Positions 21,586 through 32,285 of a stretch of 64,000 nucleotides of DNA are shown here, in pieces. Made by a program: the position numbers and the translations under genes. Below the pieces are notes generated by a model. The model was not told where the DNA came from. It made no database searches and saw only the letters and a program-made list of their open reading frames with translations. Position 1 is the stretch's first letter, and every line of letters starts with the position of its first letter. The DNA comes from Adiantum capillus-veneris (taxonomy: Eukaryota; Streptophyta; Polypodiopsida; Polypodiales; Pteridaceae). The stretch spans positions 89,461,221-89,525,220 of the forward strand of contig CM043956.1 of NCBI GenBank assembly GCA_014529385.2, read 5' to 3'.

Positions 21586-23750
21586 TTGAGGAATCTGTAT
21601 CTCCATCACCAAGCTTGGTGCGTGGTAGGCAGTTGCGGCGGGCGAGGTGTACTCCACGCAGTCATTCATTTCCTCCTGTCGTATGTTCACCCTTACCCAC
21701 ACATGCACGTTGCTCCACCACCTTCTCCGGTAAGCAGTCTGGGGGTGTCTCCTCCACTGTCCCCACCTCCTAGTGCTCGTCAGCTTTTTCCAGGAGGAGG
21801 TACAGTTGGGCAAGGGGTGATGGCACATCCTCAAATTAAGTATAGTCGATTTCGAGGTCTTTCGAGAGAATACCCTGATCCACATTGCACCAATTCAATA
21901 AATCTTATGGATTGAATCATCCTGGGGTGGTGATTCCTCTCCATCAACAATCAGTGTTTGAATCTACACTCTCGAGGAAAGCTGCGAAATGGTTGTCTGA
22001 ATACCCTGATGATCATTTTCAAACGTATGTCGATGGATCCAGAGCGTTTCTCCGAAGGTTTAGAACGGAAAAGACAGTCCCTCAACATTTGGAAAAGCTT
22101 CGAACGCTACGGAAGAAATCATTTCCAGTGGAGGATTACGCTGCAAAATTTTGGATGCTTTTGCAGAGGGTACCTCAGGCACAAAGGCCGGCAGCAGAAG
22201 TGCTGAATGATTATTTTTTGCGGGCACTCAACAAGGATCTCAGAACTGCTATGGCAACAGTGGACAAGGTAACTACTCCACTGGATAATGTAATTTCTAG
22301 GGCTCTGGTAGCAGGAAAAGATTTAGAAGATACGGAATCTCCAAAGAAATCAAAGAAAAAACACACGAATAAATCTCATCGGAAGTCGCAAGACAGCGGC
22401 AGTGATAGTTCGTTCGGAGTCGGAGTCCGCAGTATCAGATTCCTCAGACTTAGGCAACAGCGATTCAGGGAAAGAATCGCAAGAGAAACCTCGAAAAAAA
22501 TCCCAGCGTCAGGGGAAAGATGTTTCATTGGATCGTCGAAATCGGCTGCGGTTGCTAAAAGTCTGAAGGAACTATGGTGTACCCAATGTTAAAATCCAGG
22601 CCATGCTGTTCAGGAGTGCGCAATGAATCAGAAGTGGTGTGCGATTTTCACAACCAATACTCATAATACAGTGGAATGTTATTTCAATGGTCGGGGTCGT
22701 CGGAGTCGAGGAGACTCTTCTACATGGCAACAACCACAGATAGGGCAGGGACAAGAGCCTGCTGTGGCGATGGCTCATGCTCATACATCAGAGACGCCTT
22801 TGCGAGGTCAAGCAGGAGGACGGGGTCAAGGGGGAGGACGAGGTCGCAGAAGAGGTGGCCAAGATCCTAATCGCCCCAAGACATGCCTTTTCTGTTTGGG
22901 GGATGGGCACTGGCGATCCGAGTGTACTGAAGCTATGGAATATGATCGGAAGAAGCAGGAACGTGCTGTAGGGAAACAGCCTAGTGTGGCTATGGTTCAG
23001 ATTGAAGGATTGGAGGATTCTGATCCAGTGGTTTCATTAATCATGCGATCGGGTAAAAATGTGGTTCCAACACCCGATGTAAAGATTTCGGACTGGACTG
23101 CTCAGGAAGAAGTTCCAAAAAAGACTGTGTCCTGGTTGCCACAATCCGCACCACCAGTGAAGTCATCAAGACCATTAACTGTGGGCCTGGAAATAAAGGA
23201 AGGAAAATTTGAAAATAAGGATGATATTAGAGAAGAGGAGGATTGGAATTCAGTTTGGAAAGAGGTCCTCACGTCGCCAATACAAGTACCTCTGGGTTTA
23301 TTGCTAAAATTGGTCCCTAATTATCATAATGCATTGCTGCAACAAACGTCCACAGAGCTGAGGGAAGTCGCCATCGGGAAAGTTGAAAGCGAGGAGGATG
23401 ATTCAACCCCATTGCTGACAAATAGGATCACGGATACCCGCATTCCGGAGCTTTCAGTTAGATACCATGGAACATACATTGACAAGGTACTATTGGATGG
23501 AGGAGCGGGAGTAAACATTATTACTCAAGCAGCTTGTGAGCGTTTTGGACTCAGTGATTGGGAGCCTGCACCCTTTGTAGTTCGCATGACAGATCAAAGA
23601 AGAGTGCAACTAGTGGGGTTACTTCGGGGCATTGTCTTGGATGTGGCGGGCTTATCTTTTGTTGTTTCCTTAGTAGTCTTGAATATTGAGGATCATAATT
23701 AGGATTATCACATTATCTTGGGGAGACCCTAGTTATGACAAGCGAGGGTA
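21586..23750 (+). pseudogene. gag: Gag-protease of gypsy element 2
   Basis: A proline-rich N-terminus from about 21586 leads into the capsid start (FRGLSREYPD); a frameshift near 21890-21910 moves the reading to the frame beginning at 21885, which stays open to 23702 except for a TAA at 22590. Capsid features are AAKWLSEYP and DYAAKFWMLLQRV. Three zinc knuckles follow. The first is split by the TAA, directly after its second Cys. The second has Phe for its second Cys. The third (CLFCLGDGHWRSEC) is intact. A basic, glycine-rich stretch lies between knuckles two and three. The protease has VLLDGGAGVNIIT (near 23493) and IILGRP just past a TAG at 23700. Gag and protease share one frame. Confidence 0.85.
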
Positions 23751-24254
23751 AAGCATAATTGGGAAGCAAATATGCTTACAGTAAAGAAGAGTAGAAGGAA
23801 AGTGCTAGTGATGTTGGGAACATGCAGACAACCACTTCAGGCAGCATGGCCGGTGATAGCAGAAACAGTAAATATGGTGGAAGGATTAGAATAGGATGAA
23901 GAGGAGCAATTTCTGAAAGCTAATCCAGATTTGGTCTCTTTATATCTGGCGGATATTTCTCTCATTCCGAAGGGAAACTCGGTGGGGGACTTCAGCAGGA
24001 ATAGGGGAGCAACAACAGGTGTTTCCAAGTCCTGAATCATTGGAGGACATTATTCAGCAAGAACGTGCGTTTGAAACGCAGATGGAGAAAATTACAATGG
24101 TTAAAGAAGATGAATTAGAGAAGGTCTTTCTTGGGGAGAAAGCGGAGTCGTAGCCCATATACATTAATAAACAGCTTGAGACAAGTTTTAGAGGTGATTT
24201 GATTAACTTACTGTGACAGAATTTAAGGATGTTTTCGCATAGGAATATGCGGAT
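23751..24254 (+). pseudogene. Protease-RT linker of element 2
   Basis: Coding-like sequence is interrupted by several stops (for example LYLADISLIPKGN near 23940). This part normally links protease and RT and has no catalytic motif. Frames change more than once. Confidence 0.45.
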
Positions 24255-26344
24255 ATGCAGGGATTGGATCCTAATTTTTATCAGCATACGATAAATCTGA
24301 AACCGGATGCGGTGTCAGTGAAGCAGCACTCATATAGGATGAATCCCAATGTGGCAAAGCAAGTTAAGATGTCAATTGATTGTCTTTTGGAAGTGGGTTT
24401 TATTATCCCTATTGATAATCCGGAGTGGATTTCTCCAATTGTGGTTGTACCAAAGAAAAACAAGCAAATCCGAATTTGTGTGGATTACCGAAAATTGAAT
24501 GCGGCTACTGTTCCAGCTTCTTTTCCTCTTCCATTCTTGGATTCTATTTTGGATGATGTAGCAGGACATGAGATGTATACTTTTCTGTATGGGTTTAGTG
24601 GATATAACCAAATACGAATGGCATTGCGGGATCAGCCAAAAACAGCTTTTATTATCGCATGGGGTGTGTTTGCCTGCAAAGTGATGTGGTTCGGATTGTG
24701 GAATGCGCCTTCAACTTTTCAAAGGGATATGTTCCAAATTTTTGGTCCTTATTGACAGACTTTATGAGAATTTTTCTGGATGATCTCAGTGTTTTTGGAG
24801 CGCAATTAGAGCACTTGATTAACACTAGAATGGTAACCTAACAGGACATAAAAGTGTCCTTTTAGGCTTTTGGGAAAAAATTCCAAAACCATACTAGATC
24901 CACTCATTTTGAAAAATCCTTTCATGAGCTTATAGTTCAATAACTACTACACATGGAAAAAATGAGAAACTTGTAATTTTTCTCATCCCTTGGTCACTAC
25001 AAGCCTCCAAAGTTGATGGACCAGTGCATTTTGCCCAAAACAACAATTTCTTACGGTTGATTGCATATAAATAAGAGTGGGGATTTTTGTAGGACATGAG
25101 ATAAAATGCCCCGTTAACTTCAATGGGTTGGTGACCAAAACATATGGTTTCTTTTACCTCACTAATTTTGTTTTGGGCAAAAAAAATAGGTACAAAAAAG
25201 TTGCATTTTTGCCATTCTGCGGACCTATCATCAAAGTTTCTATAGTCACGCTCAATACAGATACTATATACATGTTTTCTTAGTTCCCTTTGGGCCTTTG
25301 GATTCAAAAGGATCCATGGAGCATGTCAAAAGGATAATGGATCTCTTACAATTGGAACCTTGGGGGGAATGATAAAGTGCTAAATACAGCAAACATGAAA
25401 AAACTGGGTTTAGCATTATGACCTCTAGAAACCCATAGAAACTACTCAATATCTAGCCAATTTTGTAGTCTATGATTAGATATGGTTACTACCTACAAAA
25501 TACACACAATTGGCCTAAGAAACTAGCAATATTGAGAAAGTTATACTTGCTACTCTAAAATGTATCATATTCTTCAGCAATCAAAAAACTCAACCATCAT
25601 CATATACTATGCTATATAGCATATTAGGTCCCCCAAAACTCAAGGAAGATTAGATTTATGTTATATATTACACTTACACAATCAAAATTGAATTTGGATA
25701 TCAAGAAATCCCCCAAAAAAATCATAAAAGTGCTAATTTTGGCCAAAAAAACAGGATTATGCAATTCTTGTAAATTGGTCATAACTTTCAATTTTAACAC
25801 TTAGCTCTCCTTATAAGCATCAAAACATGTTTAGAACTATGAAGGCCTAACCTCTAGCCATCTAAACCTCACAAACATGAATTTTAGAGTTGTATAGTTG
25901 CCAAAATTTGAAAAAAAAACAAAAACAGGACCCGTTTTTTCACACAGTTTAGGTTCAAAAATGTTGTGCAAGAGTAAGGTTAATGGTGAGACCGATACTC
26001 CAAAAAAAATGCTAAGTTTTTTTCAGCTCATAAGGCAACTTTGTGGATATATAGCACCTAGAAATCCATTCTCATACTCTTCAAATAATTCAAGAAAAAT
26101 GGTCACTTAACAGGACACAAAAGTGTCCAAGGACATAAAAGTGTCCTGTTACCATTCTAGTGTTAAGCAATTACGGTCATGCTTTATGAAATGCAGAGAG
26201 GTAAAATTCAGTTTGAACCCTCTAAAGTGTGCATTTGCTATTCGCAGTGGCAGGCTATTGAGGCATATAATTTTTGAAGATGGTATTTCTGTGGATCCGG
26301 ATAAAACAGCCGCAATTATGGAAGCACCTCCACTGCGGAACTAG
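24255..26344 (+). pseudogene. pol: Reverse transcriptase of element 2, interrupted by a DNA element
   Basis: RT domain. From 24255: WISPIVVVPKKN, RICVDYRKLN, then FLYGFSGYNQ, where the first catalytic Asp is replaced by Tyr (residue 112). A one-base deletion near 24752 shifts the frame. The next frame carries FLDDLSVFG near 24773. The gene is then cut at 24819-26166 by the TTAA-flanked element. RT resumes at 26167 with the thumb region (CREVKFSLNPLKCAF) and a TAG at 26342. Insert plus one TTAA is 1344 bp, a multiple of three, and the RT frame is the same on both sides. No second RNase H is present, unlike element 1. Confidence 0.9.
24823..26162. mobile_element. 1.34-kb non-autonomous DNA element with TTAA target duplication
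   Basis: This insert has 15-bp perfect terminal inverted repeats, CACTAGAATGGTAAC, followed by subterminal palindromes of the type AGGACA(T/C)(A/T)AAAGTGTCCT near both ends. It is flanked by TTAA on each side (24819-24822 and 26163-26166). Removing the insert with one TTAA leaves the RT frame open across the site, so TTAA is a true target duplication. TTAA duplication is diagnostic of the piggyBac superfamily, and CACTAGAA is close to the CCCTAGAA ends of piggyBac. No transposase motif is seen in the short ORFs. The name CACTA would be wrong: that group makes 3-bp duplications. Confidence 0.8.
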
Positions 26345-26950
26345 AAACAGTGTCAGATTTTCCTGGGTCAAGCCTGTTGGCATGGGAGGCATTTGCGGTT
26401 TGTCGCACATTTGGCAATCCCGATTACTCAGGCAGTGCATGCTATAGATTTTGAATGGACACAGGAATGTGATTTGGCTTTTCGGAGATTAAAACTTCAG
26501 CTATCCAAAGCTCTGATTATGCTTCCTCCGAATTGGGGTCAGGATTTTCATGTGTTTGCGGATGCTTCCGATCGAGCTATTGGCAGTGTGTTGATGCAGG
26601 AACAAAGTCAAGGATGGTTCCAACCTGTCTATTATGCCAGCAGACGATTATCATCTGCAGAAAGAAATTATTTAGTAACAGAAAGTGAATGTGTAGGGAT
26701 GATTTATTCAGTGAAGAAATTTCGGCACTATCGGTTGGGTCGACGTTTTTTCTTCCATGTGGACCATTCGGCTCTTTTATACCTGGTACGTCAATAGAAT
26801 TTGACGGTAAGATTGGCCAGATGGGTTCTTTTGCTATAGGAATTTGACTTTGAGGTCATACATCGTCAAGGGGCTCAGCATGCGGTGGCTAACTACCTAT
26901 CCAGGTTAGATTCCGGTGAACCGCCAACGGGTGTAGCTGATAAATTTCTG
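26345..26950 (+). pseudogene. pol: RNase H of gypsy element 2
   Basis: The domain has FADASDRAIGSVL (first Asp), PVYYASRRLSSAERNY, VTESECVGMIYSV (Glu) and HVDHSALLYL (Asp), all intact. In-frame TAGs at 26342, 26795 and 26837 stand where related proteins usually have Gln, consistent with C-to-T change of CAG. The end of the domain runs to HRQGAQHAVANYLSRL near 26900. This is the ordinary single RNase H of gypsy elements. Confidence 0.85.
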
Positions 26951-27049
26951 GATGCGTCTCTCTTTCTAACATGTGTACTTCCAGAGGATGCAGCAGTTCC
27001 GCAATAGGCAAGGGTCATCCCTAGCATCCCATGGACATGGTATGAGGAG

Positions 27050-28318
27050 ATGTTTCATTTTCTCGATTGTGGAGAAATGCCTTCCTTCTTGTCCAGCCAT
27101 CAGAGGAAGCGTATGGCTATCAGAAGCAGGAATTTTGAGATTCTTGTGGGAAAGCTCTATTATCGTACGGTGGTGGATGTATTACTCAGATGCGTGCTAC
27201 CACATGAGCAGGAAGCAGTTTTGGAGGAAGTCCATACCGGTATTGCGGGAGGTCACTTTGCAGCACTAATCACGGCTCAAAAGGTTCTCCAATCCGGATT
27301 ATGGTGGCCCACATTGTTTCAGGATGTGAGAAATTATGTGCAACAGTGTGATGTGTGTCACCGGTTGGGGCAACCTACCAAACGGTCCAGAATGCGTTTT
27401 CAGCCGGTTTTGCCCTTGGAGGCTTTTCAAAAGTGGGGTTTGGATTTTGTTGGACCTTTTAAACCAGTTGCGATTCACATGGGTAATAATTATATTTTGA
27501 CAACGACGGATTACGCTACCAAATGGGTGGAGGCATGGCCCTTGAGAGATAATACGGCAGTTTCTGTGGCTAGATGCTTATATAAGGATATCTTTTCTAG
27601 ATATGGCTGCCCTATTGAGCTGGTTAGTGATAGGGGAAGTCAGTTTTTGAATAAGGTGATGGAGAGAATGCTACGGTTTTATTTTGTATTGCACAGAAAA
27701 TCTTCTCCATATTATCCTCAGGCCAATGGGCAAGCAGAATCAACTAACAAGCAATTGATTCAGATATTAACAAAGTTAGTGAATATGCATCGAACAAATT
27801 GGGATGTGAAACTTCCTTCCGCCTTATGGGCCTATTGGACATCTTATAAAGTGGCAACAGGATTGACTCCTTTTAAGTTGGCATTTGGCATGGAGGCAAT
27901 CACCCCAGTGGAACATGTGATTCCGAGTCTGCGGATACTCATTGCGGATTGTCTTCTTCCGGAAGATTCTGTTATTTATCGCTTGGATGTTTTGCAAGAA
28001 CTAGACGAAGAGCAGTTGCATAGCTTTGCAGTGCTGCAAGATCTACAGTCTAGGCGGAAAAAATGGTTGGATCGCCCGAAAGCACGGCAATTTATTCGCG
28101 GACAGTTGGTCCTTGTCTTTAATTCTTGCCTCGAGAAGATACCTGGGAAGCTTAAATTACGGTGGTCAGGACCATTCTGGATTTTTCAAGCATGCGGACC
28201 CATCTCTTTTTATTTGGCGGATTTGCGGGGGTCAATGGTTTCAGACTGCACCATTATGTTTCACCTACCCCGATTCAATGTCCCTTTGCTGTGGTACAAG
28301 AGCCGGAAGCCACCCTAA
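27050..28318 (+). pseudogene. pol: Integrase of gypsy element 2
   Basis: Counting from 27050: zinc-binding His 62, His 69, Cys 100, Cys 103; catalytic Asp 132 (WGLDFVGP), Asp 194 (LVSDRGSQF) and Glu 230 (GQAESTNK), with the normal 35-residue gap. The C-terminus carries the GPF-type segment (KLRWSGPFWIF, FYLADLRG) and ends at 28318 with no chromodomain. The frame is unbroken for 422 codons and continues upstream past a TAG at 27005. The lack of chromodomain and the presence of further frames downstream point to the Athila/Tat side of Ty3/gypsy; that placement is inference. Confidence 0.9.
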
Positions 28319-28320
28319 TA

Positions 28321-29232
28321 ATGATTGGGGATTCTTTTGCATGCAATCTTGGAAAGCGAGAAAGGAGCTATGATGGTTGCGACACCGTGGCTCGCCCTAT
28401 TTTGGGAACTCATTTTGAGAGGGTTACTACATGCAGACGATCATTGTTGTGCTTCTCCTGTTTTGTGTCTTACACATCCTTAGCTCCGTATTCTCTACTC
28501 CTGCATCTCATCGTCGCCATGACGGCTTCTCTCCTACAATGCATCCCCTTCACTCTAGTACAGCAGTTAGCGATTCGACGAGTGGATGCCTGGCTACAAG
28601 ATTTGCGGCTATGCGTGTTCGCCAACTTGGTTTGGCAAGGGATACCTGTTCACCCGCAGGCAGCAGGTTTGATTGAGCAACTAGCTATTGGAGATATGGT
28701 GGAGTTGAATAACCAGTAGATTTAGCTGACAGCAGAAAGAATTTCGAGGTGTTGTTGTTTGCCCAACGATGGAGTGGTGCAAGCATCTCATGTGATTCCT
28801 GTTGCAGATGTCGAGCAGGAGTTTGGATTGAAAGTGAAAGGTGAATATAAGCTTTCAGGGTTGTAAGATGTAGCGACCAGGGATGCATATAGATGGTTTC
28901 TCGAGGAAATTTGGCTACAAGCCAAAACCTATGCCATCTCCACTAGAGCGAGTAATTTTTTGCATTCGGCCAACTTTGGGCCAGTGGCTTGGGCAGCAGT
29001 TGTCAGAGAAAGACTGCTGGCAGAATGCCAACGAGTGATGGCATAGTTGGGGCGAAATACCCCAACCAACACAAAAGTTGGCCAGCTGCTCACACTGATC
29101 TTTCCCTTAAGGGAAGTTTTTCCTCTTGTACTGCGTCCTCTATGCCATTTTGAAGATGACAAATTGGTGGTCCAAGGGACTGTCGCAAACCCAGAGTTTG
29201 GCAGTTCTTGCTGGGCAGGAAACATAGCATAA
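28321..29232 (+). pseudogene. Post-integrase frame of element 2, first part, unknown function
   Basis: An ORF opens at an ATG two bases after the integrase stop and reads to 28719, then continues in the same frame through TAG/TAA at 28717, 28861, 29044 and 29230 with protein-like composition (AAGLIEQLAIGDMVELNN, GPVAWAAVVRERLLAECQ). An overlapping frame from 28431 starts with a strongly hydrophobic segment (MQTIIVVLLLFCVLHIL) that looks like a signal peptide or membrane anchor; which frame was original is unclear. Athila elements carry an env-like ORF in this place, but I see no env motif. No family recognised. Confidence 0.45.
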
Positions 29233-29309
29233 GAATGCTGGCACTGAGGATTTTCCGAGTCTATCGAGGGCAGTGGTACCCTCTCAAGCCCAAGAGATGG
29301 CCATTGCAT

Positions 29310-30569
29310 GACCAGCAACAGGCAAGCGCGGATGGGAGGAACAAAAGTTCTCTACACCACCTCCTGCGACGACTGCATCTCCTGTGCCAGAGGATTCTGC
29401 GGTGACACGTTGGCGTCGCCAAATACAGGACAGAGTGGCAATTGCTACTCCGCCTAGGATGGGCTCTCCAGCTGCGGACATTCCCTCGCAATCAGAAACT
29501 TCTGGAACCAAAAATGTGGCTGTCTCGACGGGAGGTACTCTTTCCGCAGCGCTACCCTAGGAGGCTATGGCAGCAAACCCTACAGACCCAATAAAGGCGT
29601 GCGGCACTTTTGTGAGCAGACTTGCGGAGTCTATTCGTGCGGACTGGCCAGCCCACGCAACAGAGGGTAGAGTTAATGAGCTAGAAACGCAGGTAACGGC
29701 CTTGCAGGCTCGCGTTGCCGAGTTGACCAATCAAAATGAAGATTTGACTGCAACGGCTTGCTAGCAGAATGCAAAAATACACACGCTTTGGGGGGCTAAT
29801 GCTGCGTTTGTGGCTTCCATTCAAGAAGAACTACTTCAATTGCGAACGCAGCATAGCTTTGCCTCATATTTAGCCTCGCACCCTGGTGATATAATGATTA
29901 GTATGGATGATTTGGATGCGTTCGCAGTGGAGATGCAACAGGATCTCCGAATCTTTTTGGAACATCAACTACAGAGCTGGAGCACACACTAATCTGCAGA
30001 GGTGAGAGCACAGCCACCGACTCAGCAGGTTGTGGTGCAGCAACCTAAGTCATCCAACACTGACAGAGGTAAGAGTGTTGTTCCAGAAGGTTTTGATATT
30101 GCTGATTGGGCGCAAGCTATACAAGATTGTGTTGAGGCCTAGGCTCATGTATCTTGTTTGCAGAAAATGATTCATCGATTTCGTAAGGAGCGGCGCAGGG
30201 TGTGTTTTTGGGTGGAGACTTTGGCTCATTCTTTCTCCCTCAGTCTACCCCCATGCCCTCCATTTTGGTCTGCTCTCAATAGATACCTTTCTCGCTATTA
30301 TCCTCTACATACGCCTCTTGCTCCTTTGCCGCAGGCGCCGCAATCTATTTCTTTGCCAACGCATTTTATTCCTTGGGCTCCTTGGCCGGAACATACTGAG
30401 ATAGATCCACATCTTGTGGATGAGGTCTATCGGGCCCATACTGCAAATTTTAGAGGCTTTGGCTACATTGACATTTCCTCTTCACCAGAACAGGTCGAAG
30501 ATCGGCAATCGAAACCTTCCAACCGGAGAGGCTCAGTGTGGGTTCGCGCAATCCACCGTGCGTGCCAGG
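29310..30569 (+). pseudogene. Post-integrase frame of element 2, second part, coiled-coil
   Basis: One frame stays coding-like from about 29310 to the 3' LTR, broken by TAG 29558, TAG 29762, TAA 29990 and TAG 30140. It begins with a proline/threonine-rich stretch, then a heptad-patterned segment (VNELETQVTALQARVAEL, about 29670-29725) suggesting a coiled coil, then a C-terminal part rich in Pro and aromatic residues (HFIPWAPWPEH). The frame runs on into the LTR to 30805. It may be one protein with the preceding entry. I do not recognise the family. Confidence 0.45.
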
Positions 30570-30946
30570 TGTTACGGCATGAGTCGCACATGCGGTCTTG
30601 CGGAGGTCTGGACATTACGGATGAGGAGTCATCCGTGGCGGCAGTTCTTCACAAGATATGGGACAGGAGTGTGTGCACCGTTCCCGACCTGCGCTGGAGC
30701 AGCGGTTGTATATGGGGGGGCATACCTGTCTTTGGGTGTAACCAACCAACCTCTATGTTATTCATTACATCTGTTGTTGTAACTTTGTGTCCGGATTATA
30801 TATGAATGAAGGAGGAGGTGTTCTGTGCCTGTGTACTGTGTACTGTCTTCTCTCCTATTTCTATGTGTTTGATGTTCACATAATGTAGTTTGCAGGTAAT
30901 CATTCCCGTAATGCCTATTGCTCCTGTGCGGGCAATAGCCATTACA
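30570..30946 (+). repeat. 3' LTR of element 2
   Basis: Direct repeat partner of 21041-21434, starting TGTTACGG and ending CCATTACA; followed by the ATGCT target duplicate (30947-30951). Confidence 0.9.
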
Positions 30947-32285
30947 ATGCTGAGGCCTAAGGCATCCACGTGTCAATTTAACGGTGATCATTATTATTTT
31001 TCTTTTGAAGGCCACACATTACATCATGAGCATATCACACCATCCTTTGGAGGCAAGTGAGGCTTTCCACCTTGTTCTAGGGTAGTGTAGAACATACATA
31101 AGAAAATGCTTTAAAAAAACAAGATGGCCTTTCATATTTAAGTTCAATTTAAAAAACAAACCATAAGCATAGGGAATTTATATTAGAAGAGCAAAAAGGT
31201 TACATCAGTAGTAGCTTGACATATACAAGGACTTGACCTCGACAAAACATCGGCTTGACATATACAAGACATTAGATAGTCTGAGACATTTACATATCGA
31301 TCGCCCTTGACTAGAAAACTAGAAATTACATCCTAGAGCATCTGTCAATCTTGGACTGGATTTGTAGTCTTCATTGATTTTTTCTTTGAGATGAGCAATC
31401 TCAAAATCTATTTCATTCTCCCCATCATCCTGAGACAAGAATTTGTCTTCAAGGTCGCTTCCTCCTGCACCCCATGAGAGCACTCAATCATAAAAGTGCT
31501 TCAAATCTTTCAAAATATCCTTCTTAGTCTTGTATAATTTCACATGGTCTTTTGCTATCTTCAAAATCTTGCACATGTAGAGAAGTAAGAAGGGCTTTCA
31601 GATTGAGATTCTAATAAGCACTGTCAAACATTTTACAATTTCTATGTCGTCAGATAAGCCATAAAAAAGTCATCTCTTTATTTGTTCCAAAAATTTGTAA
31701 GGACTCCTGTTTGATCCCCTAGGAGAAGTTGAACCCAAGAGGGAGAGAAACCCAGGGTACAAATCAAAGGGGACAAGATTTGAAAATTGTCAGGACACGT
31801 TAAGAACAAATGGTAGATGTCTTCCATGGCTGCATTGCACCTGCACTAGATGCCCATACCCAATTCGGCTTGAAAAGCTTTTTTACATGTCCACAGCGCT
31901 TTATGACGAATTAACCATATAGAAATAGACTTTTTGGGTTCGATCGATGGAGACCAAGTGTTAGTGAAATTAAACTCCCACTATTTCCTGGAGTAATTCA
32001 CCCTCCTCCTTTTTCAAAGAGTGGAGGAGATTGTGGAGGCCACAATGCCCATTTTCAGAACAGGGTTGATGAGTTTTAAATCTACCAGGCCAAGTGAAGG
32101 TTCTGAGGTCTTGAAAGGCCGAGGGGAGACTGAATGCCGGATCCTCCTCCCAGCCTACCTATTAAAGGAGGGCCCATGCCCCTTTGCCCTAATTGGATCC
32201 CTTGTCCACACCTTCAGTCCGGCCCTTGGCCTAAGTCACAGACTCCCCTAGGTCGCGCCTTGCTATCTAGCCCTTTTTGTCTTGA
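30947..32285 (-). repeat. R-family LTR copy 2, right part
   Basis: This continues the LTR started at 20874 and matches R1 from about 13230 to 14565, including the LINE zf-RVT fragment (about 31550-31960 here, more broken). The purine tract (CTAGGGGAGAG) and pol end follow at about 32285-32330 on the minus strand. Confidence 0.8.

Larger units (their letters stand above)
21041..30946 (+). mobile_element. Gypsy element 2, complete with LTRs and TSD
   Basis: This 9.9-kb element has LTRs at 21041-21434 and 30570-30946, both starting TGTTA(T/C)GGCATGAG and ending CCATTA(G/C)A. The 5-bp flanks are ATTCT on the left and ATGCT on the right. The empty site in R copy 1 (13073-14565) reads ATGCT, so the target duplication was ATGCT and the left copy has one substitution. 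Order inside is gag, protease, RT, RNase H, integrase and extra downstream frames. Many stops, one frameshift in gag, one in RT and the TTAA-element insertion make it inactive. Confidence 0.9.

Noticed and set aside
24823-26162. CACTA-superfamily transposon, because the ends read CACTAG
   Set aside because: CACTA elements make 3-bp target duplications; the flanks here are TTAA on both sides and the RT reading frame confirms a 4-bp duplication.
28431-28676. Secreted protein gene starting MQTIIVVLLLF
   Set aside because: The hydrophobic start is notable, but the frame overlaps another protein-like frame, ends after 81 codons and lies inside a decayed retroelement. Kept only as a note under the post-integrase region.
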